Shown in pieces: positions 20,690 to 33,464 of a DNA stretch of 64,000 nucleotides (position 1 is the stretch's first letter; each line of letters begins with the position of its first letter). Origin of the DNA: Nepenthes gracilis (taxonomy: Eukaryota > Streptophyta > Magnoliopsida > Caryophyllales > Nepenthaceae). Under the pieces are notes generated by a model. The model did not search any database. It saw only the letters and a list, made by a program, of their open reading frames with translations, and was not told the origin of the DNA. The stretch is from positions 6,544,001-6,608,000 of the forward strand of contig BSYO01000025.1 of assembly GCA_033239525.1 (NCBI GenBank). The letters run 5' to 3'. The position numbers were made by a program, and so were the translations under genes.

Positions 20690-21910
20690 GAATTTGGATG
20701 CAACCAAAAGAGTAAAGAAGACAGCGGGATGGTACACAATTCTAGACGGCCAATTGTACCAATGAGGGTACTTAACCCCTTACCTGAAATGTCTATCCCC
20801 CAAGGAGGTAGAATACGCCCTTCAAAAGGTACACCTTGGAGTTTGTGGAGCCCATATTGGGGGAAAGAATCTTGCCTTCGAACTCGTGAGGTAGGGGTAC
20901 TATTGGCCGACAATGAAATACGACGCCATAGACTTTGTGCGTAAATGTGAAAATTGCAAAGTCCATAGCAACCATACTCACCAACCCCACGCAGAGCTCC
21001 GAGTACTGCAATCGTCGTGGCCCTTCGCCCAATGGGGGCTTGATATCCTAGGACCTTTCCCAGTAGCCACCGGGCAGAGGAGGTTCTTGATCGTCGGGAT
21101 TGATTATTTTACCAAGTGGATCGAGGCAGTGCCACTGGCAAAGATTACGGAGCAAAACGCAACTGAGTTTGTCTGGCAGAATATCGTGTACAGGTTTGGG
21201 ATTCCTGAGTACATCATGATGGATAACGGGACCCAATTCACCGAGAGAAAATTCACCAAATACTGCACCAGCTTGAGAATCAGGTTGGGTCATACGTCAG
21301 TTGCATATCCGAAAGCAACGGACAAGTAGAAGTCACAAACCGGTCTATTTTGCATGGACTTAAGACTAAGCTCGAGGACTCAGGGGGCTCGTGGGTACAT
21401 GAATTGCCATCCGTACTTTGCTCTTACCAGATAACATCAAGGGAACCCACGAGGGAGACTCCTTTCAGCCTCTATTATGGAGTAGAGGCCGTCATTCCGG
21501 TGGAAGTCGAACTTCCAAGCCTTTGAGTAGAATGTTTCAGTCTGATCAACAATAATTAGAAACTTCGAGAGAACCTTGATGCCCTTGAAGAAGTTCGAGA
21601 ACAAGCAAGGATAAGGACCGCAGCATATCAACAAAGGATAGCCCGGTATTACAATAAAAAGGTGAAGGCACGACAATTCGAAATAGGGGACATGGTGCTA
21701 AGAAGCATAGAGGCCACGGGTAATAACACCGGCAGGAATAAACTCTCCCCGAATTGGGAGGGGTTGTTCCTGGTCTCGGCAGTCCTTCGAAACGGGGCCT
21801 ACAAATTACGCACCAGGACGACAGACTGGTCCCCCGGATGTGGAACGCTGCGCATCTCAAAAAATATTATCAGTGAATGTACGAATGACATGACAAGAGG
21901 CCCGTCATGC
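20690..21910 (+). pseudogene. Integrase of the Tat element
   Basis: The zinc-binding start is present: HLGVCGAHIGGK, then FVRKCENCKVHSN. The core shows the first Asp in AQWGLDILGPFPVATGQ, the second in YIMMDNGTQFTERKF, and, one frame away after a one-base shift near 21318, the Glu in GQVEVTNRSILHGLK. Then come TRETPFSLYYGVEAVIPVE and the C-terminal PNWEGLFLVSAVLRNGAYKL (21751-21810). Stops at about 20764, 20894 and 21328 plus later ones inactivate it. The C-terminal part is open at 21662-21913, where pol ends. Confidence 0.85.
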
Positions 21911-22062
21911 TAGTGTGTTTGACACATGATTCGTTAGTAAAACAAAATCCCCCTCCCATATTTCTTATCTCATGCCCTTGAGCACTTTAAGCCATTTCGT
22001 TGACTTATAAGACCTAGGCGACATCTAAGTCAAGTGGTTATGGTTCATTTCACTTGCTGCTA

Positions 22063-22500
22063 AAACTCGGCAATGCCCGAGCGGCCTAAGAGGTCGAAAG
22101 CAAAACTCGACAATGCTCGAGCGGCCCAAGAGGTCAAAAACAAAACTCGGCTATGCCCGAGCGCCCAAGAGGTCGAAAGCAAAACTCGGCAATGCCCGAG
22201 CGGCCCAAGAGGTCGAAAACAAAACTCGGCAATGCCTGAGCGGCCCAAGAGGTCGATAACAAAACTCGGCCATGCCCGAGTGGCCCAAGAGGTTGAAAAC
22301 AAAACTCGGCAATGCCCGAACGACCTAAGAGGTGAAAATTAAAACTCGGCAATGTATGAGCGGCCTAAGAGGTTGAAAACAAAACTCGACAATGCCCAAG
22401 TGGCCTAAGAGGTCAAAAACAAAGCTCGGCGATGCCCGAGCCGCCCAAGTGGTAGAAAAGAAAACTCGGTTACGTCCGAGCGGTCCAAGAAGTCAAAGTA
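22063..22500 (+). repeat. 40-bp hairpin tandem array (about 11 copies) after pol
   Basis: The landmark CAATGCCCGAG recurs at 22071, 22111, 22151, 22190, 22230, 22270, 22310, 22350, 22390, 22430 and 22470: a 40-bp period with one 39-bp step. Each unit contains CTCGGCAATGCCCGAG, a 5-bp stem with a 6-base loop, followed by a GGCCCAAGAGGTCGAAAAC spacer. In the second copy both stem strands differ (CTCGA and TCGAG) and still pair. Long frames on both strands through it are artefacts of the period. Tandem repeats in this part of Tat elements are known. Confidence 0.92.
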
Positions 22501-22854
22501 AATCTCAGAAATGACCCTGAAGGTGATACCCAGAATTTGGCCATGGTACCAAGCAAAAATTAGAAGTTGGGCTAAGAACCAAGGGAGCTGAAAACTATGA
22601 GCGTACAATGACCCTGAGGGGAGCACTCTCAGTCTAGGACAATTAAACAATTTAGGCATCACGTCAACGTGAGATTAAGAATTTATCGCGAAATAGCACA
22701 AAATAGCCAAACATTCAGGTAGCGTAAATAAAACAACACGAGAGTTTGCACTAAAACCATAAATATATCACTGAAATAACCAATGTGAGTACATTAATGT
22801 ATATAAAAATAAAAAGAGAGAGAAAGGAAAGGGTTGGGAGCAAAATATTAGCGG

Positions 22855-24870
22855 TCAACTCTCAAAATGTCCTGAGTGGGGAGAGCCCCCTTGCTGCTCC
22901 GCATGCCCTGGGGATCCCGGTTGGTCAAAAGTCTCGTGGTGGCTTGATGACCCAAGCATAGGAGGACTGGGAGGTCCGCCCCTCTCTGGGAGGCCGTACA
23001 AGTCTTCCCTGCGAGTGGTGCTGGCGTTGCGAGGGTCAAAAACCGCAATGGGAAATCGAGGAGTCAATAGCTTCCCCACTTGGCGGCACAAGTTGAAACC
23101 ATCCCAATATTTACTCTCCAGTGCTGGAGCAATATCCACGGCCTTCATCAAACCCTTAGCATTTCCTCCAGTTTAAGGTTCCGATCCCTTAGCAGCTTTT
23201 GCTGGACACGTTGGAGTTGCAAAGTATGTTCAAGGGAGGCAATTTTATCCTTGGCAGTAGTGAGCTCAGCTCCCCTGACTTTATAGGCTTCAGCAAGGGC
23301 CCTAGAGGCTTCCAGTCCTATATATGCGTGAGCAGCCTCAGTGATGATCGCACCAAGGCCATTGGCCATCTCCTGCAGCTGCAAAGGCTTAAGACAGGTT
23401 AACAAGATATTGTCACCAAAGGACGGAGTCAAAAGTAGCGTGAGACAATACCTTGTCCACAAAGGAGCTAGCTGAAGTACTCACGTCCCCGGGGATCTCA
23501 GGCCCCTCGGCCCTATCAGCCACGACAGTGTCCGTTTCGTCCCCACCCTCAGGAGTGGCCATGACGTCATCCAAAGCTAGGGCCTGGGCCACTTCGGCTT
23601 GGTCGTCAGCCTGGACTTCAGCTGATCGTGAAGTCCCTACGCCTGTGCCAGCCGGGGACTACTCTTGGGACGCGGACGAAATAATTGTACGACTATGAAT
23701 TTGAAAAGCAAGGCACGGGGGCTAGGAAGTTGCAACAACAGGCTGATCGGCTATATCGTTTCCCTCGGCCTTGGCAGTCTCCACAGTCGTCATGATTATT
23801 GTAGAGCTTCCTCGGGCTCCCTCACTATTTCCTTTCGAATAACGTCCTTGGATGGGTTATCAAGCTAGTCCAAGACCTCGCGAGAAAAAACAGAGGGAAG
23901 ATTAAGTATAGGCTCTTCGATCGTGGACCCGATAGCGATGAGACCAGCCGACTACCTAGCCAGAGCAGGAGCATGCCCTGAGGACTCAGCAATGGCAGGC
24001 TGGGAGCTTAGCCTTCTCCTCATAAGTGGGCCCGCATCTGAGTCCTCGTCCTCAGATGAGGGTAATCGACTATTGACACTAGACTCTTTGAAGCTCCTAC
24101 CCGATGACTTTTTCTTGGTTGCTCGGATGGACCCTCATTCCTTAAAGGCGTTAGTTTCTTTCTCAACTTCCTCTTTCTTGAAGGGGCAATGACAACAGAA
24201 GAATTGGGAGGGATCCTAGAACCCTTGTTATGGGGTCCCCACTTGGCCTTCTCCAAATTTGCAGGCCACAACCAAATGTTCTTCTTGTTTTGGTTGAAGG
24301 TACCAAGATTGGCTAACATCAGGTCCTTAATCTCCTAAGCAATCTCTTTCTCTGTCATAGAGGGATCTCCCTCAACGTTGCCCCAAGCATTGGAAATGTC
24401 CCAAGTCGTATGGGCCTCTTGAAAAAAGAATTTATCCTTCCACCTCTTCGTGGAATCTGGATTATCGCCACTCATGATAGTAAATTCGGGATGAGTGGTG
24501 ACGGTGATCCAATCTAAGCTCTGGATAAAGCGAAATATCGTCTTCACCATTGCGGCTTCAAGCAACTTGTTATGGCAGCGAGCAAAGACGCATAGCGAAA
24601 CAAGGTACCTAATGGCGTTGGGCTGCAACCTAGCAAACGGTATCCTAAGCGCCTTCATGATAAGATAAAGATCCTCTGGGAGGGGAAAGCAAAGCCCACC
24701 CTTGAGGTGGACTTCTACACGGTGATAAAGCCATCCGGTGGACTACAAGCCCTCTCATGGGGATCTGGAATCACCATAGCCATTGAAATGGGAATTTAGT
24801 ATTTAGCACGAATGGCTTCGAGCCTGGCCAAAGTAATGGTGGAAGTAATGTCCTTGACCTTAGGAGCCAT
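22855..24870 (-). pseudogene. Antisense extra ORF of the Tat element (Transposase_28-like)
   Basis: A minus-strand coding region of about 670 codons lies opposite to gag-pol between pol and the 3' LTR. It starts with ATG at 24870 (MAPKVKDITSTITLARLEAI). After stops and a frame change, 24658-24335 carries LQPNAIRYLVSLCVFARCHN and STKRWKDKFFFQ, which match the plant family named putative gypsy type transposon (Pfam PF04195, Transposase_28). A basic linker follows at 24319-24020. The C-terminal part (23462-23148) is rich in heptad-like Leu, Ala and Glu (AELTTAKDKIASLEHTLQLQ) and is probably a coiled coil. The last frame ends at TGA 22855. Extra ORFs in antisense orientation are documented for Tat elements; their role is unknown. 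This copy has several stops. Confidence 0.75.
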
Positions 24871-26388
24871 GGAAATCTGAAGGGAAAAACGGAGAAAATC
24901 AAAGAGATGGCGAGGATGTATAATAAAGCCCAGGGATTTGAAAAAGAGTATCTCAGGATGCGTAAAACAAATATGAAGGCAAATCAGAAAATTTTACAAA
25001 AAGGAGTGATGGGAAAAGCAAAAGGCGAACACTATAATGGCCCTTGCCACGTGTCGGTAGCTCATATGTTGACAGGATAAGTGGGCCTTTGGCTTCTCGA
25101 AGCGGTGTCAATCAAGGCGACGCGCATTTAATGCGCCTTAATGAACCAAAAAAGGCAGCGCAGTCCTGTGTCTCAGACTAAAACCAAGGTACGCGGATAG
25201 GCTCTTGATGGGCGCTTTGGTCCGACGAATACCTAAGATTCTATGCTAAAATTCGCGGATGCTGTCATCGGCCGTACGTACAAGCTTAGAAGTCCCAAAG
25301 GTTCCTCGGACGTTATGTTTAATAAACAAATGTCTATAAGTCCTTGGACAATTTGATCTGCAGACCTTGAACGACGGTCTGCGGACACCAACAAGATTAA
25401 GACACGCACTCCGGCTTCTGGCGAAAGTTAAAACAAAACCAGGAGAACAAAGAATGAGCGAGCCATCAATGGAATTGTCCATCGCATAAAAGCTGTCTGC
25501 GCCCTTCAGGAATATCAGAAAAGGAAAAAAATCCACACGACAAATAAGAGAAGCGAAGTAAAAAAGTACTGCCTTTATTCATCAAAGTTTCTTTACAAGT
25601 ATATAGCTGTCAGCAGCAAAAGTACAAGAAATGTGTACAAGATATCGCACGGCGCATAAGCCCCAGCTAGACTGCTTTGGTTTCTTGGAGCATGGTGGGC
25701 AAGAAACGGCTCATTGTCGGTAACCCAACAAGCCCAAGCCACCGGAGTAGCCCTGCGCCTCTCCTCTAGACAGTACAAACGACGATTCAAATGAAGTAGA
25801 GACCATGAGTGGTTCGTCACACCGGAGCCAGGGCGTCCAACGAATGAATCCACCATGATTAATGCTGCACCTGAAATCGCCACCGCCTGAGGAGAGACGC
25901 ATCACGATGGTAGAATGGCCAAGCCATTCTTGTTAATCTCGAAGAAGGCGCACAGTAAAGGCATGAGGACAGTCTTCAGCACAAGTTTCGGGTCTCTAGC
26001 CAGCCCACCCAACTCCGTCAGGTACACCCATTGGGGATGAAGCGCTCCAAGGCCTTTGCATAATTCCCCCAAAATTGATCAAGTGATGAACTCCACTGGC
26101 CAAGAGGCTGACTTATTTATAGGCAGAACAACAATGTCAACTGAAAAGACCACGTTATTGGGATGAAGCGCATCCCAAGATCTGTGGTTTATGGGTAAAA
26201 CCCCAATACAGCTGGAAAGCCTGCACTGTGATATGGGAAATGCGCAATGTCAGAATACCTAGGGAAGGAGCAACATCAGAAAAGGCAATGACGGGACAAG
26301 ACAAGACATGGTGAAGCCCGAGGAGTTCAGCGCAATAACCACCCTGGCAATAACCTAATATGCCAAGCCTTGACTACAAGTCAGCCCA
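24871..26388 (+). mobile_element. Non-coding 3' internal region of the Tat element
   Basis: Between the start of the antisense ORF and the polypurine tract. Minus-strand frames (25536-25246, 25883-25593) have no recognised domain. The region upstream of 24870 on the minus strand would have to hold any promoter for the antisense ORF. I saw no convincing TATA element there. Confidence 0.55.
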
Positions 26389-26403
26389 AGCATGGGGGGC
26401 TAG
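26389..26403 (+). promoter_or_regulatory. Polypurine tract of the Tat element
   Basis: AGCATGGGGGGCTAG lies immediately before the 3' LTR start. It is the expected primer site for plus-strand DNA synthesis and closely matches the tract before the LTR at 262. Confidence 0.8.
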
Positions 26404-27053
26404 TGTTGGGTTCCAGGATTGGGGACCCGTTAATAAGTCCTAGGCATCACAAGGGCCCAATGGGCCCAAGAGGACCACGAGATAAGACCAGCCCAAGTAG
26501 CGTAATAAAAGGCCACGAAGCCCACGGACCAGGGATGGTCGTGCGAGGCGACATCCCAAGAGTTCAATGAGCAACCCCGCTAGACCGTATGACGAATGGC
26601 GGCTGCGGAACGAGACTGATCACTGCAGATGTGACTTCACGGGAGGATAATCAGGCATGCACATCTTGCTCTTGACAGCAATGACAAAGTAGGTAGTAGG
26701 TGACCGACTTCAGCATGTATCAGCGCCACGTGGGCAACTAACCAAATATGGTTCAAACACTACAAATACCCCAACTGTGCATAAAAGAAAGGAGGGGGAA
26801 AAAGGAAAAGAAAAAGAGAAACAGGCTTGTGCCATTTTGTAACTCATTTGTAACCCAGAAAGGCATAGTGAGATCGGTTCTCGGATGCAAGTCTCCTGGT
26901 TTTCTCAACCTTATTCACAAGGGTGGTTTTTACGTAAAAAAATCCTTTCTTCGTTGTCCTCATACTCACTGTACCTCTCTTTCATCCACATATTAAACTC
27001 GTGTTGCTGTCAGATCCCCGTCCAAGTCAGAGCAGGGATCCGAGGACGCAACA
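26404..27053 (+). repeat. 3' LTR of the Tat element
   Basis: Starts TGTTGGGTTCCAGGATTGG and ends GAGGACGCAACA. It is collinear with 15694-16348, with scattered substitutions and small indels. It repeats the TATA-like CACTACAAATACCCC (about 26758), here with a T-to-C change. Confidence 0.92.
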
Positions 27054-30000
27054 AGTTTTTTTGTTTCTTTCCAAGCAATTTAGTTGATCAATAGGACCAT
27101 TGTAATCAATTCATTAAAGTTGATTGATGAATTGAGTTTAGATTTTTATCAAATGTTGATCTTCCATAAGTTGGTTTGGCATCATAGCCATAAGTTAGGC
27201 TGTGATGCTACTGGTGTAGACCATAGCTGACTTTTAGTGTCTAATCGGAGGTATTGCAATGCACTAGATCTCAGTGAAGGAAAAGGCTTTGAGTTCTAGA
27301 GAGCAGGTGTAAAACCTTTGAGTTTTTAAAGCGATAAGAGTAGAAGAGTAAGTGGCTAAATCAAAAAATAGATGAGGAGATTGATAGTTACAAATCTTGT
27401 GATGGATATAATGAAGGCTTACTTGATGATAATGGTAATGGGAATGATGTAGTGGAGTTTGATGATGATTAAAATTAGATTATATTGAGATTGTGCATAC
27501 ACTAGAAGATACATATTGCAAACCAGTACTTTTATTGATCACGTTATGTGTAATGACATAATACATATTTTATACATACATATTTGTTATTACTTTTAAT
27601 TATTTGAGCATTTATTAACATTTTTCAGTACGACTTATAAACATATTTATATTTCAATTAGAGTCTCACTTGTCTTAAGTGAGCACCTTGCGTAGCGTCT
27701 AGTGCCTCAAATAATATGGAGTCTTAGTGCCTTGATTTGCCTAACACTTTTGACAACACTAAACCTCACCATGGCATAATTATTGCTCCTTCACATGGTA
27801 CTTATCCAGCCTAACACTTGCTAATTCCATCATCTATACCACCTTGTGTTTTCTGTTTGAATACACCTTTTCCTACTCTTTACATTTTCACTCACAATCC
27901 CTTGGAAACTTCCCAAACTTTCATGATATCAAACAATGAATGATTGATTAATGGAAGTTAAGTGTCCAATGGAGGTGAGCAAAATAACTAGACTGCCAAG
28001 AAACAATTATCACAATTACACCTAAAATAATGTCTACCGAGCTAAATAAACGGATTACACCTAGAAATATTATCACATAGAAGCAATCCATGAGTGAGAG
28101 ACCATAGAGAATCCACCAAAATCATGGAGCAACCTTAGAAGAAAAAACCCAAGGTCTCTCCAATGTCCTAAAAATGTATATTTCCAATTATGCTTTCCCC
28201 ATCATTAACATTTGAAATCCATTGGAAGCACAAGAAACATGAAAATTGCAAGTTTGCATAAATACAGCTGTAGATCAATGCTAATGTCGTTTTATTGCCA
28301 CAACTATCTACTTGCCAATAACGAACCCCTTCAAGTCCGCCTTTCTAACTAATGCTAAAAAGGGACCAACCCTTGTTTCTAGTGGTGAACCTGCTAACTT
28401 TTTAATGACCTAATATCAAATTGCAAATGAATATGATACAGGATGGCATGTTATAAAACTTGGGGATTTGGTGAGGACACAAAAAAGTTGATGGGAAACA
28501 TTCCAACGCCTTATTCCACAATGGACATGCAAGTTTGTTATACCTACAACTATTGCCCCTTATGATTCTAGATAATTAGATAACGTGCTTGTAGTCGCTA
28601 ACACTAGCTACCCGCTAAAGATAAAAATCTTCAACACAACTGTGAACTAAAGTTTTCTATTGACCAATACTTCAAGCATTTACAATTGCGAAGTTTCGAC
28701 AGAAATCTATAGTGCCCATTCCCAAAGGAAAAAGAGAATAAGTGAAACAAGTTTCTACCTTCAGGTCAAATTTTGCATCTCCTTTCATGGTTGAAATACT
28801 CATATCATAACATGTTAAATAACTAGCATGAACCTCTGAAGGTGGAAGAGGTTCCCCTATCCTGCTTCTCTGATACTTGCTTACACTGAGAAATAGCCAA
28901 ACTAGTTTATAAATCATGGTTGCATCAATAGTAGTATCTTGTAATAGGACTGTAAATGTGGCTGCACGAACCTTACAATTGAGTTAATTGAAAGATATGC
29001 TGAAAATTCACAATCATGAACGATTCTAGAAAGAAAAAAACATTTGCTTTGAGTCATTCTAGGAGAACAATTACCTTCAAATGGGAATAAAAATGTAAAA
29101 CTAATACTTGCTTCAATACAATCAGTTGCATGAACATTACCTTCTAACAAAGCTTAAGCGTGCATCTGCTATAAATGAGTCTATGCATGGAAGAGGCCTA
29201 TAGGGATAAACATGCAAATTTGGATATCGAGAAAATAGTTGTGATCATATAAATTAGAGAAAAGGGAAAGATATAAAATAGGTTCTCAATTTTAGTCTTA
29301 TAAACATCAAAAATTAAAAAGTTAGTGTATGATCAATAGAGCAAGTCTATGCACAAGTGCAAGCTCATGCACACAAAAGAGACAAAAGAAAAGAGAGAGC
29401 TTTTGATAAGAATTAATGGAGGGGGAATAAAACATGCAATGTAAATTCAAAAAAGATATTCCCTACTTCATTTTAGCATGTCCCTTAAAGCTAATTTCTA
29501 CATCAACAATTTTAAATTCTTCATTCTTTCAAAGAGTTGTCTTAAGGCTATATTCGATGAATAAGAATCAAAACTCAGGCTTGTAAGTTGAATCACAATT
29601 CTTATATAGTAGAGATTTGGTTAGAATTAGAATACTTTGTTCATCTTTCCATAAAAATTGTATCTTCAAATTAGTAATTGAAAACTTGTTGGTCTAAAAT
29701 CAGCTGTCTACTTCAGTGACAGTAGTGGTCTTGGCCATTGATTGGTTACAGGTACTAGGATGGGTTGCTCTTATGATTTTGAGATGGTGTAAGATTTTGT
29801 GGAGTATTGTTAGGAAGTGGAATATTGTTCCACTTAATAACAAGGAAATGCAAGGAAAGGGGGCGTCTGGGAGGGATATTCTCTGATTTCTAGTAACCAG
29901 CATATCAGATCAATGGTTGGAGTCTTCTTAGTCTGCTGGACAGTTTCTGTAGCAATTCATTTCATTCAATCAATGGTTTACAAGTGCATTGGCCATCTAT

Positions 30001-33000
30001 TTATAAATATAGCTGGGTCTAAGGTGCAACGCAAGAACACAACAATACATTTAACATAATACAACCAAACTAGTTCTATAAACTAGATTATAATCTGTTG
30101 GTGTTTATTCAGTTGATAGTATTAACTGAATTATCAACGCAGCACCACTAGTAGTTCAAGAGAATTCCAGCAATCAGCTTCTTGGTTACATGAAGATGTT
30201 GCCTTGTTATCCTAAGTTGTTTACCTACTGCTGCAGCATAATCATATTGGTATAGTAAGCAGTTTGCATATATTAGCACCAGATCGGATCCATCACATCA
30301 GTAACATAGTTCCAGTTTACTTCATGACAGCGTCATTTGAGTGAGCTGGACCAGTTTTGAGTTAGGCAATTTTAGATTTGGGTCAATTCGTGTCTTAGGC
30401 CAACACAAATCTGGCTATCCTGATCAGGAGTTGTTGGGGCTTGGGAAACAGGCTGATCTAAAGTTGGGCTACTTGAGGCTAATAATATTTTGCCTATGAA
30501 TGCTTTTGGTTTGAGGTAAGTTACTCTGGCTTGTGTCTGTATTAGGGATACCAATCAATTTATGGTCAACATCAAATTATTTCATTTTCGACTTGCTCCT
30601 TTTTTGGGTCATCCAAGTCTTGGGCCATTTGCAGTACAGGTTGCATATGGTTTCAAATCAAAATGTCTCCAGGTCATACTGTTAAGAATTAAGTTTCGGT
30701 TGCTCAGATTAAAGTTGAGCCCTGTTCAAGGCAATTAGTATAGTTTTGCGTGGGACAATTTGCTTTTCAAAGGTTAGGTTGGCTTTTGAAGTTGGGTGAC
30801 AATTTCCAACTTTGATAGTATTCACAGCAGACAAAAATGTGGGCCAGGTGGGATTAGGCTGGGTCATTTGAATTCGGTTACTTTAGGCATTGGCTCATCC
30901 CAAATTTTGGTTATTTCTCACACAAGTAGCTTTTATTTTAGAGGAATTTAGGTTTTGTTTATTAGAAAGTTCAGAAAAATCAAAGTTACTCTTATACTTT
31001 CTAACTGCAATACAAATGTTACAGGCAAGCCGCTTTGACAAAGAAATCAAAAAACCATATTTTCTATCAATTATGAGAAGGCAAACCTGATGGCTAAAAT
31101 CTATATTCTTTGTAGAGAGTTGACAAATGGTAAGGAAGAATATTACCGAAGCAGTTTTCGAATTCTTTGTCAACGAAAAGCTACTCTGGGAACAAAATGT
31201 TTTGCCACCCAAAAAAAAAAAAATGCTTCTACTATTCATGTTAGGTCCATATTGCTTGCAGAAATGTGCTACACAAAGTGACATCAAATATACCTACTTA
31301 TAAAAAGTGAGATTAGATATCCTCATTTGCAGATGACAATATTTAATTCCCACCATTTGCTTTTAGTAAGGGTAAAAACATAATAGAATGTCATACCAAA
31401 TCAAGAGTATGCTAAGGGATAAGAAAGGAAACATGTCTCCCCAATATGTAAGATAAAGATGATAATTTAGTTAATTAAAGTTTTTTAGACTAACTCCCAA
31501 AAAAATATCAATTTCCCCAAAATGGCATTGTTGATAATTTGTGGGGTCTCGATGGCTTTCGGAATGGTAATAAATGAACTCTATGGATTTTCAAAGAAAA
31601 GTAGTGAATGCGTCAAGCGGATCTTTTATCCCTTACTCTTTGTATATGAGTTGGAATTTTAGCAAGAAAATCCATGACTCTTTGCACTACAAAGACTTCC
31701 ACGTCCACCCAAATTGGAAGGAGAAGATTACTAATTTTGCCTTTTATAATGTTTCTTACAAGCCATCCATAAAGCTATTTCAAGAGTGACTTGAATTCAC
31801 AGAAGCAAGTGGATTGGATGCCAATACAAGCAACATCGATATCCTTTTATGGTGGCATTAGGAACCTTTTGTTCTAAGGGTGTGTTTGGTTCTTGTAATT
31901 CTGGGTCAAAAACAAATACAATTGTCAATTGCATTTGCAAGTGTTTGTTTTACATATAACTGTTTATTACATTAGTCTATGAAACAAATCACCCATTTGT
32001 CCATTAGGGCATTTGCCTTACTACTCAATCATTCCATTTGCCAAAATTACAAGGGATGAAACAATCATCCCCCTGTCTCCTTTTCACTGCCAAAAACCAC
32101 ATAGCTACTCAACTATCCAATTAGAATTGATAGAGAAGCTCAAATATTGTAGAGCTACTCAACTATCCAATTAGAATTGATAGAGAAGCTCAAATAGTTT
32201 AACTCGACACTTACAAGCACACTTCCAGCTACATAATTCTCCTATATGATACTATACACATTTTCTGAATTTTGTTTTGTTTCTTTGAACTACTCAACAA
32301 CCATGGCTACGAATCTCTACTACAAATTTTCATTAGTGAGTCTGTTACCATAAAAAAAAAAACCTCAAACTTTTGTGCTATGATTACTCTGTCGAATTCT
32401 GATTTTCATTTTAATTCTATGGTAGCAATGAATGCCGGTAGAGCTACTTGTCAGCGTACAAAAACCAGTAGTTTCCATTCCTAATTTCATATGCAAATTT
32501 GATATTTATATCAACTCAAATTTAACGTATCTAGACTAGGATTGCTTAAAATTTTCAATTTTTCATTCAAAATTTTAGGGTGCTATGAATAGCATAATTT
32601 CAGGGAATTTCAGTAGAATTTTGTGGCTTTCCAATTTTGGATAGTGTTGGATTGGATTTTGGAGAGACGATGCATCTGGTTTTGTTATGTTGATCTCTAC
32701 TTTAGGAAATGAAATGGGATAAGAGTCGGCCCTTTCTTGCACGGACCATACACTATACATGATTCAATGATTCCTTATATTTATTCTCAATCTATTTTTG
32801 AGATGAAACAAATGTATTCCAAGAAAATTTCTCCCCAGATGTTTGCCCCTTGATTGACTGGATAACAACAAGAATCAAGAGTAGGTGTATCCCGATTTAT
32901 TGCATATACTAGAACCTTTCAGTTTATATAGCTAGTCCAATCTGTTTATCAGGCACAATTCTTCTTCTAAAATGTATAATTGATTAGATTGAAAGCTTAT

Positions 33001-33066
33001 GCAGGGTCTTCTTCTGGTTCTGCATTGGGTGCAATAAAAAGAGCACATTAATTTATTGGGAAGAGG
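27054..33066. other. Long stretch without recognisable gene
   Basis: Six kilobases of AT-rich DNA. Short minus-strand frames at 28917-28672 and 29150-28914, and the overlapping frames at 30890-31287 on both strands, have no recognised domain and no family-like motifs. A region at about 29700-30900 is richer in G and T and could be old retroelement sequence, but I find no paired LTRs. Near 31877 GGGTGTGTTTGGTTCTTG resembles a small DNA-transposon end; no partner was found. A 50-bp tandem duplication is listed separately. Confidence 0.5.
32104..32203. repeat. 50-bp direct tandem duplication
   Basis: GCTACTCAACTATCCAATTA begins at 32104 and again at 32154, and the two 50-bp units are nearly identical to their ends (GAAGCTCAAATA). 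It looks like a recent local duplication. Confidence 0.9.
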
Positions 33067-33430
33067 TATTACAAGATCATCCTCTTGCAACAGCCGGGTA
33101 TTCAAGGAAGAGGATTGGACCATAGCTTGAAGAGTCATAACTTCTGGTGCCACAAACACAGCTGATTTCTGATTTTCAGCTATTCTGCAATCAAAGTAGG
33201 AACTGTTATTTTTCATTTCACTATTTTAGTAAACATAAGAATAAATTCTATTTTTCAGTTAGTTAGCTCTCTTCTTTATATCTATAAGCGTACAACATTG
33301 CTTAATGAGAAATCAATGAGTTTTCTTAGTTCCTTTTTCCTTTGCCTTCTATTTTTTCTTTTTTATTCTACAGATTTTCTTCCTTTGTAGCGGCTCTATT
33401 GCATGGCCCCTTGGTGATAATTTTCTTATA
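33067..33430 (+). repeat. 5' LTR of the copia element
   Basis: Aligns with 37093-37461: shared blocks include ATCATCCTCTTGCAA, AGAGGATTGGACCA, TTTTCAGCTATTC, GTTAACTCTCTTCTTT-like text, and GCTCTATTGCATGGCC against ACTCTGTTGCATGATACC. It ends TTCTTATA at 33430, directly before the primer site. Confidence 0.82.
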
Positions 33431-33445
33431 TGGTACTAGAGCGGG
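33431..33445 (+). promoter_or_regulatory. Primer-binding site of the copia element
   Basis: TGGTACTAGAGCGGG matches, with two substitutions, the TGGTATCAGAGC-type sequence complementary to the 3' end of plant initiator tRNA-Met, and sits at the LTR edge. Confidence 0.75.
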
Positions 33446-33464
33446 TTCTTCATCTCTTAAAATC

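Larger units (their letters stand above)
15694..27053 (+). mobile_element. Near-complete Tat-lineage Ty3/gypsy retrotransposon
   Basis: An 11.36 kb element with two LTRs (15694-16348 and 26404-27053), a primer-binding site, gag, protease, RT, RNase H, a second RNase H, integrase, a hairpin-repeat array, a long antisense ORF and a polypurine tract. The double RNase H, the antisense ORF between pol and the 3' LTR, and the TTGGCGCC primer site are hallmarks of the plant Tat group. Flanking pentamers GGTTT (15689-15693) and AGTTT (27054-27058) differ at one base and are a plausible decayed target duplication. All coding regions carry stops or frameshifts. The LTRs differ visibly (roughly one base in ten over the first 150 bp), so the insertion is not recent. 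Confidence 0.92.

Noticed and set aside
22060..22352. Long frames on both strands with repeated SGIAEF and PERPKR-like text (possible repeat protein)
   Set aside because: They arise from the 40-bp repeat, drift between frames at the 39-bp step, and lie in the non-coding gap between pol and the antisense ORF.
22063..22500. CRISPR-like array
   Set aside because: Units are adjacent and imperfect with no unique spacers, and they sit inside a plant retrotransposon.
28672..29150. Two consecutive minus-strand frames as a small gene
   Set aside because: No domain, no splice-supported link and AT-rich noise-like composition.
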